The notes: generated by a model from the letters alone, not told the origin. DNA of 64,000 nt from an uncultured Prevotellaceae bacterium (GCA_946402905.1 CAMIYC010000014.1:1-64000); one strand, 5' to 3'; shown: positions 8,044-17,483, counted from the first letter of the stretch. Numbers and translations are program-made.

Positions 8044-8051
8044 CAAAGGTA
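8044..8051 (-). promoter_or_regulatory. -7 box of the amylase promoter
   Basis: TACCTTTG followed by CA on the minus strand, 23 bp before the amylase start codon. No LacI-type palindrome like those at 17625 and 22646 is visible upstream. Confidence 0.55.
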
Positions 8052-8096
8052 GCGTTTTTTTTGACAATTGGCAGAGGTGTAGGGGGAAATAATGAA

Positions 8097-8130
8097 CATC
8101 CTCCTGCGCAATCGGTTGCGCAGGAGGATG
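8097..8130 (-). terminator. Strong hairpin, probable end of the susCDEF-ompA transcript
   Basis: A perfect 15-bp stem (CATCCTCCTGCGCAA and complement) with the four-base loop TCGG. It lies between the ompA-like gene and the amylase promoter, so it would insulate the amylase from the sus operon. The minus-strand side is followed only by a mixed TTCATTATTT tract, so termination efficiency is uncertain. Confidence 0.6.
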
Positions 8131-8140
8131 GGGGAGGGGC

Positions 8141-8222
8141 TAGTATCTCTAGTGGAACTAGTATCTCTAGTATCTCTAGTGGAACTAGTAGGACTAGTAT
8201 CTCTAGTGGAACTAGTAGCTAT
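8141..8222. repeat. Array of about nine 9-bp units with TAG start
   Basis: Units TAGTATCTC, TAGTGGAAC and TAGTAGGAC are mixed head to tail, again giving CTAG every 9 bp. It lies immediately beside the hairpin at 8097-8130. The 451-bp interval 8021-8471 contains only the amylase promoter, this hairpin, this array and the inverted-repeat element at 8269-8448. Confidence 0.9.
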
Positions 8223-8268
8223 AGACTTACTGAAGTTTCTCTACCCTTAAAGCGTTTGTAATAAATTG

Positions 8269-8448
8269 TTTATCAAGAATTTAAGAATTTAAGAATTTAT
8301 AATCAATAAAAGTATTATCGAGAATTATCCGTCGCAAGCGACGGGAATCCCACTTGCAGAGAAAATGAAATGGCTTGCCATTTCTCCTCAAATTCCTATA
8401 AATTCTTGTATGAATGAAAAATTCTTTAATTCTTAAATTCTTGATAAA
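8269..8448. repeat. 180-bp element bounded by 21-bp perfect inverted repeats
   Basis: The 21 bases at 8269-8289 (starting TTTATCAAGAATTTAAGAAT) are an exact inverted copy of 8428-8448. Inside are two small hairpins: CCGTCGC AA GCGACGG (8329-8344) and AAATGGC TT GCCATTT (8368-8383). No open frame of note lies within. The structure resembles a non-autonomous mobile element or a folded RNA; it sits just after the stop of the ompA-like gene. No target duplication was recognised. Confidence 0.7.
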
Positions 8449-8471
8449 AAAGAAAGTTCAGAGACTTATTT

Positions 8472-9599
8472 TTATTCGCCTACTACGATGACGCAGCGGT
8501 TGCGGTCGTTCTCGGCGAAGGGCTGCACGGTGTCGCCATAGCTGCTGACCTCCATGCGGCTTCTTGAGATGCCTTTCTCCTCGAGTGCCTTGGCTACCTT
8601 TTCGGCGCGTGCCTTGGCATATCCTACGTTGATTTTAGGATTTCCGGTGCCCTTGTCGGCATATCCCTTGATGGTGATGCCCTTTGATGGATACTTGTTG
8701 CACCATGCCACGATACGGTTGAGGATGGTCTCCGGGTCGGGATCCGACTCGCGTATGGTATAGAAGAATGTCTCCTTGAGCGGTTCGTCCTTGACCACGG
8801 GGCGTGGTTCTGGTTTTGGCTCCGGTTTCTTCTCGACCACTGGCTCCGGCTTCTTCTCTTCTACCACGGGTGGTGGCGGTGGCAGCACGACAGGAGCGGC
8901 TTTCTTCTTCATGCCGAATTTGAATGTGAGTCCGAGCATAGCGGCAATCTGCCAGTCGGGGTTGTAGTTGGCCTTGAGGTTGAAGCAGTCGTTCTTGTAG
9001 TTGGCGTCGAGCTCGAGGTTGATGCCGAAGTTGCGTGAGAAGTTGTACTCCAGCTGCGTGCCAAGTCTTCCGTTGTAGGAGCTGTGCTTGGTGCCGCACT
9101 GATCTGGCCCCACGTAGAAATTGTTGCCTCGTGTCATGCTGTTGACGATGCCTTTGTACTCATCGAAATCCCATCCGTAGTTGACTCCGAATCCTGCGAG
9201 CAGTATCCAGTTGAAGCGTTGCGATGCGCGGTTGGGGTTGAAGATGTTGGTCATGTTCATGAGCAGGTCAAGGTCGCCTGTGATGGCCTTGAAGGTGTAG
9301 TCGGCATCGGCAGCCAGTCCTGGGAATCTCTCCTGCTGGAAACCTCCCTTGATGTCGTATCCTTGGAAGTGCAGGCGTGCTCCCACTTTCTGGTTGAAGT
9401 ATCGTCCGAACGACAGGCCGAACTGTGGAGTGATGAGGTCGGGTATGTCGTAGTGTGTGAGTGTGACCTGTGCTCCACCTTGCAGAGAGATGAAGTTGTG
9501 TGGATAGTACTCGTCACTCACGTTGTCTTGTGCGATGGCGGCTGTGGACACTCCGAAGAGGAGTGCCACAGCAGCTGCGAGATTGATTATTTTTTTCAT
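8472..9599 (-). CDS. OmpA-family outer-membrane protein in the sus operon
   Basis: 375 residues with a signal peptide (1-23). Residues about 24-230 alternate in beta-barrel fashion. A Pro/Glu/Lys-rich linker (about 240-270, repeated PEP) leads to an OmpA/MotB-type peptidoglycan-binding domain (about 275-375) with ITIKGYADKGTGNPKIN, LS..RA-like NVGYAKARAEKVAKAL and the final NRCVIVV. Such proteins tie the outer membrane to the cell wall. It begins only 30 bp after susF with no promoter box between, so it is probably the fifth gene of the sus operon. OmpA proteins are not part of the classic B. thetaiotaomicron sus cluster. Confidence 0.85.
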   Translation of the reverse strand: MKKIINLAAAVALLFGVSTAAIAQDNVSDEYYPHNFISLQGGAQVTLTHYDIPDLITPQFGLSFGRYFNQKVGARLHFQGYDIKGGFQQERFPGLAADADYTFKAITGDLDLLMNMTNIFNPNRASQRFNWILLAGFGVNYGWDFDEYKGIVNSMTRGNNFYVGPDQCGTKHSSYNGRLGTQLEYNFSRNFGINLELDANYKNDCFNLKANYNPDWQIAAMLGLTFKFGMKKKAAPVVLPPPPPVVEEKKPEPVVEKKPEPKPEPRPVVKDEPLKETFFYTIRESDPDPETILNRIVAWCNKYPSKGITIKGYADKGTGNPKINVGYAKARAEKVAKALEEKGISRSRMEVSSYGDTVQPFAENDRNRCVIVVGE

Positions 9600-9629
9600 A
9601 TTCGTACGTCTTTTAAGGTGTGTGACAGT

Positions 9630-11423
9630 TTACTCTACGGTGCAATAAATCTTGTCGGAATTTTTGCGTGTGGGGTAGAGTTTAATGGTGTTGCCGGCCA
9701 CGGTGATATTGCCACCGTTGGGCACGAGTTCGGTGAGAGAGTTGCCGGCTCCATATCCGAGGTTGATGCCCCAGTCGTTGTTGGCGGTGAATTTCCATCC
9801 ATTGGCTGTGACACCAGCGTTGGTGATGATGTAGCAATACTCGTTTGGATCCCATGTCATCTGCTTGGTGTCATCTGCCGGGTTCCATCCGTTGAAGTCG
9901 CCCACGAGGTTCATGTTGTTGATCTTCACGGCGTTGAGCGTATTGTTGGCCAGGTCGAGGGTCACATAATAGATGCCCTCTCCTGCAGTGGCCTTGATGT
10001 TGCCACCACCATCGGCGAAGTCGCCGGTGATGCCACCTGTGAAGGTGCCGCTGTTGATTTCATTGTCCCAGGAACCGGGTGTGCGCTGGAACTTGAACTC
10101 ATTGCCCCATCCGTTGGGGTCGGCGCAGTAGAGGTATCCTGTGTAAACACCGTCCATGGCGGGCGATTCGAGTTTCTGCTCAGCGTTGGCCCATCCGTCG
10201 GTGGCACCGATGAAGTATACATACTGCTCGAAGTTGATCGGCGTGATGGTATAGGTGTAGTCCATCATGTTGACGGAGAATTTGTAGTACTTGGCAGAGC
10301 CGTCGACACAGAACGAGTGTTCGCCACCGAGGTTGTAGCGGCGGTCGAACGAGCCGCTGAGGTCCTTGCTGTCACCCTTCGTGCCGAAGAGCTTGTTCCA
10401 GTCGCCAGCGCCCACGGCATCCATGGCCTCATCGTCGCCGAATGCGAACCACATCTCGCCACCGTTGCTCTCGAAGGTATAGGTGAAGACAGGATCCTCG
10501 AATACACTCTTGTCGCTGTGTGAGAACTTCATGCTCTTGTCGCTGTTCCACTCGCCCGGACCACCGATGAGGTAGTAATTCTCGGCGATGTTGAGCGTCT
10601 CGATATTGTAGGTGTAGTCCATCATGTTGAGTGTCACCTTGATGAGTCGGCTGCCGCCGGGCACGCAGAATGATCCGTCGTCGCTGAGGTTGTAGCGGCG
10701 GTCGAGGTTGCCCGTCGGGTCGGTGTTGCCATTGCCCTTCGTGGTGCCTAAGAGTTTCGACCAGTCGTTGTTGTTGGTGATGGCGTCGCATGCCTCGTCG
10801 TCGCCGATGGCAAACCATGTGTCGCCCTCAGCAGCCGGCATGATGATGGTGAAGATGGGGTCTTCGTAGACATCGAGGTCGCTGTGTGAGAATTTCAGTT
10901 CCTTAGAGGCAGCCGTTCCGGCCCAGTCGCCAGATGCTCCACCCACGATGTAGTAGTTTTGTGAGATTTGCGGAGCCTTCGGTATGGCGTTGATCTGGAA
11001 CACGGCCGATGTGGCAGTCTTGACGGTGGTGTTGCCTTTGCTGAGCCACATGTTGACTACGGCGTCGATGCTGCGCTGCACTGGGCGCCGCCCGTAGAGA
11101 CTGATGATGAAGTTTTGCAGCTCGGCAGCCGACATGTATCCGTCTGCTGAGATGTCATAGTTGTATTCTTCGCCGAAAGAGATGGTATACGATGGTGTGT
11201 AGCCCTCTTCGGATGCTGTGGGAGCTGTGATGCTGCACACCTTGACTTGCTCGTCGCTGACACTGTTGAAGTCGATGACTCCAACAGTGGTGATGCTTCC
11301 GTCGCCGAATGAAACCGTCTGGGGCTGGTCGACCACCTGTGGTGTGAGCCAGTCTTTGTAGTCGTCGGTGCAAGCTGCCAACGATGCTACGATTGCCATT
11401 CCTAATAATATTTTCTTAGTCAT
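9630..11423 (-). CDS. susF: SusF-like starch-binding outer-membrane lipoprotein
   Basis: 597 residues with lipobox LAAC near residue 15. The start at 11423 (MTKKILLG) gives a compact lipoprotein signal; an ATG at 11444 is also possible and would overlap susE by 8 bp. After an N-terminal Ig-like SusE/F domain come two clearly duplicated modules of about 120 residues (each with YY(I/L)(V/I)GG, LKFSHSD or MKFSHSD, FA(I/F)GDDEA, LDRRYNL or FDRRYNL, MMDYTY), then two more C-terminal modules with FIGATDGWA and LVGDFNGWN. SusF-type proteins bind starch on the cell surface but do not cleave it. Function is from gene order and domain type. Confidence 0.88.
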   Translation of the reverse strand: MTKKILLGMAIVASLAACTDDYKDWLTPQVVDQPQTVSFGDGSITTVGVIDFNSVSDEQVKVCSITAPTASEEGYTPSYTISFGEEYNYDISADGYMSAAELQNFIISLYGRRPVQRSIDAVVNMWLSKGNTTVKTATSAVFQINAIPKAPQISQNYYIVGGASGDWAGTAASKELKFSHSDLDVYEDPIFTIIMPAAEGDTWFAIGDDEACDAITNNNDWSKLLGTTKGNGNTDPTGNLDRRYNLSDDGSFCVPGGSRLIKVTLNMMDYTYNIETLNIAENYYLIGGPGEWNSDKSMKFSHSDKSVFEDPVFTYTFESNGGEMWFAFGDDEAMDAVGAGDWNKLFGTKGDSKDLSGSFDRRYNLGGEHSFCVDGSAKYYKFSVNMMDYTYTITPINFEQYVYFIGATDGWANAEQKLESPAMDGVYTGYLYCADPNGWGNEFKFQRTPGSWDNEINSGTFTGGITGDFADGGGNIKATAGEGIYYVTLDLANNTLNAVKINNMNLVGDFNGWNPADDTKQMTWDPNEYCYIITNAGVTANGWKFTANNDWGINLGYGAGNSLTELVPNGGNITVAGNTIKLYPTRKNSDKIYCTVE

Positions 11424-11436
11424 AATCGTTACTTTT

Positions 11437-12654
11437 TTATTCATTTACAGTTTGCTCGATTAACATGTAGTCGCCAGTGATATCATTGAAGAGGAACAGG
11501 TATTTGCCATCTGGCACGACGAGGTTGCCGTCGCCGTCGCCTTCACCGGCCAGTCCGCTCTTATATCCCCAGTTGGTGCCCCAGTCGTTGGGCAGTTTCA
11601 CTTTCAGTTTGTCTCCGCCGTTGACCACGTACGACCAGATATGATTCTGTGCTCCGTCGAGTGTGAATACCGGTGTCATGTCGGAGTCGCTCCAGTCGTT
11701 GAATGTGCCAGCGACGCAGAGTTGTGGATATACGTTGACTTCGGCGGTATACTTGTCGATGGTGATGTCGTTGGTCTTGGTGTCGATCTTGATGGTGTAA
11801 ACTCCGGCGTCAGCCAGTCCGATGTTGTGGTTGTCGCCGTCGAGGTCGAGCACGTAGCTTTCAGGATTTTTCACGTTGGTGTAGTTGAGCTGCGTTTTCC
11901 AGTCGCCTGGTGTGAGCACGAACTTGAACTGTCCGCCTGCGGGGAAGTATCCTGTGAAGGAGGTGAGTCCTGCTCCAGTGGCCTTGTCGTACTCCTCATT
12001 GGGCACGAGGAACATCGGCACGAGGCCTGTACCCACACCGTCGGCGTTGTTGCTCCATGAAGAGCTTCCGATGCAGTCGCCCACGAAGTACCAGAGGATG
12101 GGAGATGCAGGCTTGAGCTCGATATAATACGGCACGGTCTTGAGTGTGACCACATTGGAGTAGATGGGGTTGTACTCATGGAAACCTGCGTCTTGTATGG
12201 CCGCCTTCACGCGTATGGAGAGGTCGAGGTTGGCAGGCACCTGTGAGGCGTCTGTCCATCCGCATAGTTGCACGAGTTTGCGGTCGATGGTCTCGACGTT
12301 GAGTTCCACGTTCTGACCGCTGTTGTAGGTCTCTTCGAGTGTGAAGAAGTCGGCTCCTGTATTGTCTTCCAGGTTGGCATCATACTCCTTGTTGAAGTTG
12401 CCTGTCGGTGATATTTGCACCTTGTAGGTAGGTATGACGGGTGTATCGAAATCATTGTATGGCCTTGGTTGCGACCATGTGAGAGCCACGGTGGTAGACT
12501 TTTGCAGGTCTAAGTTTCCTGTGATGACGGGATTGTTGAGCACGAACGAGGTGGGTTGCACCAGTGTGGGGTTCGACTCGTTGTCGTCTTCGCATGAAGT
12601 CATGGCCATTGTGCCGACAAGCAGCACCATTGCTAAATTATATATCTTTTTCAT
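11437..12654 (-). CDS. susE: SusE-like starch-binding outer-membrane lipoprotein
   Basis: 405 residues starting at MKKIYNLAM (12654), with lipobox MTSC at about residues 18-21. Residues about 25-160 form the SusE N-terminal domain (QPTSFVLNNP ... LTWSQP). Two starch-binding type modules follow, with IGSSSWSNN (about 200) and LCVAGTFNDWSDSD (about 315). It is shorter than SusF, as in the reference system. It starts 41 bp after susD, and susF follows 13 bp later. It likely helps hold starch chains at the cell surface. Confidence 0.88.
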   Translation of the reverse strand: MKKIYNLAMVLLVGTMAMTSCEDDNESNPTLVQPTSFVLNNPVITGNLDLQKSTTVALTWSQPRPYNDFDTPVIPTYKVQISPTGNFNKEYDANLEDNTGADFFTLEETYNSGQNVELNVETIDRKLVQLCGWTDASQVPANLDLSIRVKAAIQDAGFHEYNPIYSNVVTLKTVPYYIELKPASPILWYFVGDCIGSSSWSNNADGVGTGLVPMFLVPNEEYDKATGAGLTSFTGYFPAGGQFKFVLTPGDWKTQLNYTNVKNPESYVLDLDGDNHNIGLADAGVYTIKIDTKTNDITIDKYTAEVNVYPQLCVAGTFNDWSDSDMTPVFTLDGAQNHIWSYVVNGGDKLKVKLPNDWGTNWGYKSGLAGEGDGDGNLVVPDGKYLFLFNDITGDYMLIEQTVNE

Positions 12655-12695
12655 ATTGGTAAGTTCTTTTGCTTCCATTCATACTTTATGACATC

Positions 12696-14300
12696 TTAGT
12701 ATCCTGAGTTCTGCACGAGGTTGGGGTTGGCGTTGATGTCCTCGGCGGGGATAGCGAAGAGATTGCGTGATGCTGGCAGGGCGGCGCCGTTTTGCGAGCC
12801 ACCTTTCCACTCCCAGAGATACTGTCCGCTCTTGTCGCCTCCGAAGTATCCGTAGCGGATGAGGTCGGTGCGCCGGAATCCCTCGAAGTAGAGTTCGCGT
12901 GAGCGCTCGTCGAGTATCTGGTTGAGTGTGTAGCTGCTCGTGGTAGATGCGTTTGCTCTCTCTCGCAGCGCGTTGATATACTCTGTGCCTTTAGCTGTTG
13001 TGGATCCGTTGTTGATGCGTGCGTCGGCCTCAGCTGCGATGAGATAAGCCTCTGCCGAGCGCATGAGGAAGTAGTCGGCGTCGACGAACTGCGAGTTGTG
13101 CGGGCTTCCGCCGGCTGCATAGGTGTTGCGGAATTTGCCTACGGAGTAGCCAGATGTAAACTCAGTGGGTGTGTTGACGTTGAGCTCGCGCCCGATGCCG
13201 AAGAAGAGAGCCCGGTCGTCGCTGGCAGCTGCGGTCATGTCTTTGATGTTAGCCTGGGGCGCGTCGTTGTTGGGGAAGAATTTTGCCACCAGTTGCACAC
13301 GTGCGCGGTTGCCAGCCCAGATTTCTGTGGAGCCGTAGTTGGACTCTGTGTCCATGTCGGCTTTCCATGTGGAAGCCATGAGGAAGAGGGAGGTACACCA
13401 TGCGGTGGTTTTCACACCGTCTTGCAACAGTGGCAGGATGGCCTCCTGTGAGGCTCCGTTGCTTCCGTTGTCGCCCATGAAGAGCATCTGGTATGCGCTC
13501 CATCCGTTCATTTTTGTGGTCCAGAGTTTGTGCGGCCCGTTGATCACCTTCTCGGCATATTCTTTGGCGTCGTTCCATCGTGGGGTGCCGGTGTAGACCT
13601 CTGCGTTGAGGTAGAGCCTTGCCAGCAGCAGGTTGGCTGCGTCCTGGTCGGCGCGTCCGTATCCGTTGTCGGTGTCTTTGCGTGCAGCAGGTGCGAGCAT
13701 CTGGTCTTTCACCTCCAGCAGCTCGGTCTCGATCCACTTGAAGAGGTCGGCACGCTGTATCTGCTCAGGTGGTGTGGACATGAGTCGTGTGGCGAAGGGC
13801 ACATTGCCGAAGGCATCCATCAGGTGATAGTAGTAGAGTGCGCGCAGGAAGCGAACCTCTGCCTCACGTGTGGCGTCGATGCCGGCACACACCTCGAGAT
13901 AGTGGTTGCAGTATGCGATGCCAGTGTAGAGTCTGTAGTAGAATCCTTGCAGCATGGGGTGTGATGCGTCCCACTGGTTGAAGTTGAATGCAGGTATACC
14001 AGGGTCGCCCCATGCGCAGATAGCCTCGTCGGTGGTGAGCTCGTTGCTGTTGAATAACTGTCGTACGAATCCTGCTGTACCTCCGTCGAGTCCGTTGATG
14101 TCGCAGTCGCCCCCCTGTCCGTTTTGTCCTTGCAGGGCCATGTTGGAGTAGCATTTTGTATAGAGAGCCGGCTCGTCGGGCACCATGGTGGAGCTGGGGT
14201 CGATCGGTGTGACGTCCAGGTCGCCAGTGCAAGAACTCAGTCCTGCCACAGCGATGAATGCTGCCGCGGGAATTATATTTTTGAAATATCTTAAGTTCAT
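12696..14300 (-). CDS. susD: SusD-type starch-binding lipoprotein
   Basis: 534 residues, lipobox GLSSC at about 20-24, then the RagB/SusD fold: TPR-like helices in the N-terminal half (TDEAICAWGDP, YYRLYTGIAYCNHYLE, EVRFLRALYYYHLMDAFGNVPF) and the C-terminal signature FRNTYAAGG ... DYFLMRSAEAYLIAAEA and ERSRELYFEGFRRTDLIRYG. SusD proteins cap the SusC pore and bind the glycan. It starts 48 bp after susC. Starch as substrate is inferred from the enzymes around it. Confidence 0.93.
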   Translation of the reverse strand: MNLRYFKNIIPAAAFIAVAGLSSCTGDLDVTPIDPSSTMVPDEPALYTKCYSNMALQGQNGQGGDCDINGLDGGTAGFVRQLFNSNELTTDEAICAWGDPGIPAFNFNQWDASHPMLQGFYYRLYTGIAYCNHYLEVCAGIDATREAEVRFLRALYYYHLMDAFGNVPFATRLMSTPPEQIQRADLFKWIETELLEVKDQMLAPAARKDTDNGYGRADQDAANLLLARLYLNAEVYTGTPRWNDAKEYAEKVINGPHKLWTTKMNGWSAYQMLFMGDNGSNGASQEAILPLLQDGVKTTAWCTSLFLMASTWKADMDTESNYGSTEIWAGNRARVQLVAKFFPNNDAPQANIKDMTAAASDDRALFFGIGRELNVNTPTEFTSGYSVGKFRNTYAAGGSPHNSQFVDADYFLMRSAEAYLIAAEADARINNGSTTAKGTEYINALRERANASTTSSYTLNQILDERSRELYFEGFRRTDLIRYGYFGGDKSGQYLWEWKGGSQNGAALPASRNLFAIPAEDINANPNLVQNSGY

Positions 14301-14348
14301 AATATGTTATCTTTTAAAAAATTATGTCTTTTTAAACCGTTGCGTCCA

Positions 14349-17300
14349 TTAGAAGTTGAGGTTGACACCCAGCTGTAGTGTGAAGGGTCTTGGGTACATG
14401 TTGTTGTCGATACCTCCGCCCACTTCTGGGTCGATGCCCTCGTATTTGGTGATGGTGAACACATTGGTGGCTGATACGTATATACGTCCGTCGATGCCAT
14501 TGTAGTTGCCACCCTTGAAGAGGTTTTGGAAAGAGTATCCCAGTGTGATGTTGTCGCACTTGAGGAAGGATGCGTTGTGCACGAAGTAGTCAGACAGTGC
14601 GTGGTCGTATGTCGACCAGTTGCGCTGTATGGCTCCCGGTATGACGTTCTGCAGGTAGCCGAAGGAAGAGTCGTATCTCTTGGCCACGTTGGAGAATCCT
14701 GCCTCTTTGTCCCAGAACACATAGTTGTCGAAGCTGGCACGCAGTGAGAATCCGAAGTCGAAGTTCTTGACGGTGAGTCTTGAGCTCAGTCCTGCGGTGT
14801 AGGGTGCTGCCGGGCTCTTGTAGAAGTAGCGGTCGGAATCGTTGATGGTGCCGTCGGCGTTGCGGTCTACGTAGACGCCCTCGATGGGCTGTCCGTTTTG
14901 GTCGTAGATCTGCTGGTAGACATAGAATGAGTAGGCCGGATGTCCTACGGAGTGAGCCTGGCACTGGTTGCCGGTACCTGATGAGATGCCTCCTGTCATG
15001 ACGAGTGATGACTCGCCGGTGAGCTCTGTGATCTCATTTTTGTTGTAGGTGAAGTTGCCGGTGATTTCCCACTGTACGTTCTCTGTGACGATGGGTCGTA
15101 CGGTCAGTGAAGCCTCGACACCTCTGTTTTCGAGCGATCCGATGTTGGAGCGTACCACATTGCGGAAGTTGGAACCTGCCGACACCGATGCGTCGTTGAT
15201 CAGGTCTGTGGTCTTGCGGTAATAGTAGTCTACGCTACCGCTGAGGCGGTTGCGGAAGAAGGCGAAGTCGAGACCAGCGTTGTAGGTGGTGGTGGTCTCC
15301 CACTTCAGGTCGGGGTTGTAGGCGTCGGGGCGGTAGAGCAGACCTCCGTCGTTGACACCGATTATCGGGTAGCGTCCGTCAACGTTGGTGGTGTTGACAT
15401 TATAGGTGGCAAAGTAGTTGTAGTTGCCGATGCCGTCCTGCTGTCCTGTCTTACCCCATCCGAGTCTGAGTTTCAGTTCGTCCATCCAGTTGGCGTTCTT
15501 GAGGAATGCTTCCTCGCTGATTTTCCATCCGAGAGCCACTGAGGGGAATGTGGCCCAGTGATTCTTGAATCTGGAAGAACCGTCGCGTCTGACAGTGGCG
15601 GTGACCATATAGCGGTCGAATGCAATGTAATTGGCACGTCCGAAGAAGCTCACCAGGTAGCTCTCCGACTTCCAGATGCTTGTAGAGGCGTTGTAGGGAT
15701 TTCCTGCAGCTGGTGCTGTGGTGCCGTCGTCGTAGGTGATCACCTGTTTGGTCGTGAGCGGATAAAGACCGGCATAGTGTGAATTGCCCCAGTATTTGTT
15801 GTGACTCCACTCGTAGCCCACCATGATGTCGAAGTGCTGCGTCTTCAAGAAGTCTTTGTAATACTGTGCATAAGCGGAGTAGGTGAGGTTGTATTTGCGC
15901 TCATAGGTTGAGCCGCTGTTGCCGTAGTAGAAGTTGGAAGGTCCCCAGGGAGCATAGTCGGTGTCCTGTGTACCGTTGGCCCAGTCGCCGCTGGCGTTCA
16001 TGTGTATGCGCAGGTCTTCGAATCCGTGCACCTGATAGTCCATCTCGATATTACCCATGTAGTCGTAGGAGTTGGCCCGGTCGTTTTTCTCATAGAGCCG
16101 GGATACAGGGTTGGCGGCGGTGTTGCGGTTCCAAGTCTTGTCGTAGTTGGGGTCGTTGAGTGAAGCCCCGTTGTCGAGCCACTGCCAGTAGCCATGGAAG
16201 TTTTTGTATGCTGCCTCAGTGGAAGTGATGGGTTTGGTGGGGTCCATGCGTGTGGCGTCGCTGATGGCGTCCTGGTTGGCGTAGCGGTTATGCGCGTACA
16301 TGAACTTTCCGTTGATGTTGAACTTCAGGTGGTCTTGCAGCAGCGACGGGTTGAGTGTGACGCTGGCTGTGGCGCGCTGGAAGTTGGAAGTCTTGAGGAT
16401 ACCGTTCTGGTCGGTGTATCCTACGCTGAGTCGATAGGGCAGGTTTTTCAGTCCGCCCTGTACGGTGACGTTGTGGTCGCTGGAGACGGCAGCGTGGAAG
16501 ATTTCGTCCTGCCAGTCGGTGGCGGCGCTGGTGAAATTGTTGCGGATGTCATGTTTGTCGGCATCCTGCATGATGTGGCCGTTGTCGTCATACTGATATC
16601 CCCACTGTCCGAGCAGTCCCTCTGCCTCAGAGCCCTCACCGTAATAGTTTTTGATAAACTTGGTATATTCAGCTGCGTCGAGCACGTCGAGGGTCTTGCG
16701 CTTGACAGAGTAGGACACATTGCCGTTGTAGCTCACTTTCGGAGCCATGCCGGAGCGTCCTTTCTTAGTGGTGATGATGATGACACCATTAGAACCGCGG
16801 CTACCGTAGATGGCGGTGGCTGATGCGTCCTTGAGCACGGTGAAGCTCTCGATGTCGTTGGGGTTGACCATCGTCAGCGGGTTGGCTGCACCTTTGATAC
16901 CCTGGTTGTCCATGGCGAGTCCGTCGATGACGATGAGCGGGTCGTTGGAGGCGTTGAGCGACGAACCACCGCGGATGCGGATTGTTGCTCCACCACCCGG
17001 CGTACCACCTCCGTTGGTGACGTTGACACCGGCGATCTTACCTTGTATCATATCCTGAGCGTTGGTGATGAGTCCATGGTTTTTCTCATCGGGCTTAATG
17101 GCAGTCACCGACCCTGTGAGGTCATTTTTCTTGGCGACGCCATATCCGATGACCACCACTTCATTGAGTGCGTGCGAGTCGTCCTGGAGAAGGACATCCA
17201 CACGCGGTGCTGCGGCTACTTCCGCAGTCTCATATCCGATGTATGAGATCTGCAGTTTGTCGCCTTGTTTCGCTTCTATCACGAAGTTACCGTCAAAGTC

Positions 17301-17483
17301 GCTGACGACACCTCCGGGTTGTCCTACAACGCGGATGGTGGCACCGATAATGTCTTCGCCGGTAGCATCTTTCACATGGCCATTGACAGTGATCGACTGT
17401 GCAAAGGCACCTGCAGAAAGGATGAAACCAAATAATATGGCCATCATCCTTAAAGGCAATTTGAATTTTACCTGCTTCATCAT
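14349..17483 (-). CDS. susC: SusC-type TonB-dependent maltooligosaccharide porin
   Basis: The start at 17483 (MMKQVKFKLPLRMM) gives a normal signal peptide and a 1044-residue protein; an ATG 96 bp upstream would add an unlikely leader and lie outside the predicted transcript. An N-terminal carboxypeptidase-regulatory-like domain (VNGHVKDATGEDIIGATI) is followed by the TonB box region (LNEVVVIGYG), the plug domain (IRIRGGSSLNASNDPLIVIDG, TAIYGSRGSNGVI) and a 22-strand-type barrel ending in a phenylalanine (LQLGVNLNF). First gene of the susCDEF-ompA operon. A -7 box lies 81 bp upstream and a LacI-type operator farther up. Confidence 0.94.
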   Translation of the reverse strand: MMKQVKFKLPLRMMAILFGFILSAGAFAQSITVNGHVKDATGEDIIGATIRVVGQPGGVVSDFDGNFVIEAKQGDKLQISYIGYETAEVAAAPRVDVLLQDDSHALNEVVVIGYGVAKKNDLTGSVTAIKPDEKNHGLITNAQDMIQGKIAGVNVTNGGGTPGGGATIRIRGGSSLNASNDPLIVIDGLAMDNQGIKGAANPLTMVNPNDIESFTVLKDASATAIYGSRGSNGVIIITTKKGRSGMAPKVSYNGNVSYSVKRKTLDVLDAAEYTKFIKNYYGEGSEAEGLLGQWGYQYDDNGHIMQDADKHDIRNNFTSAATDWQDEIFHAAVSSDHNVTVQGGLKNLPYRLSVGYTDQNGILKTSNFQRATASVTLNPSLLQDHLKFNINGKFMYAHNRYANQDAISDATRMDPTKPITSTEAAYKNFHGYWQWLDNGASLNDPNYDKTWNRNTAANPVSRLYEKNDRANSYDYMGNIEMDYQVHGFEDLRIHMNASGDWANGTQDTDYAPWGPSNFYYGNSGSTYERKYNLTYSAYAQYYKDFLKTQHFDIMVGYEWSHNKYWGNSHYAGLYPLTTKQVITYDDGTTAPAAGNPYNASTSIWKSESYLVSFFGRANYIAFDRYMVTATVRRDGSSRFKNHWATFPSVALGWKISEEAFLKNANWMDELKLRLGWGKTGQQDGIGNYNYFATYNVNTTNVDGRYPIIGVNDGGLLYRPDAYNPDLKWETTTTYNAGLDFAFFRNRLSGSVDYYYRKTTDLINDASVSAGSNFRNVVRSNIGSLENRGVEASLTVRPIVTENVQWEITGNFTYNKNEITELTGESSLVMTGGISSGTGNQCQAHSVGHPAYSFYVYQQIYDQNGQPIEGVYVDRNADGTINDSDRYFYKSPAAPYTAGLSSRLTVKNFDFGFSLRASFDNYVFWDKEAGFSNVAKRYDSSFGYLQNVIPGAIQRNWSTYDHALSDYFVHNASFLKCDNITLGYSFQNLFKGGNYNGIDGRIYVSATNVFTITKYEGIDPEVGGGIDNNMYPRPFTLQLGVNLNF

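Noticed and set aside
9084..10523. 479-codon plus-strand frame
   Set aside because: It runs antisense to the ompA-like and susF genes, is rich in valine, glycine and histidine from reverse-complement codons, and shows no domain.
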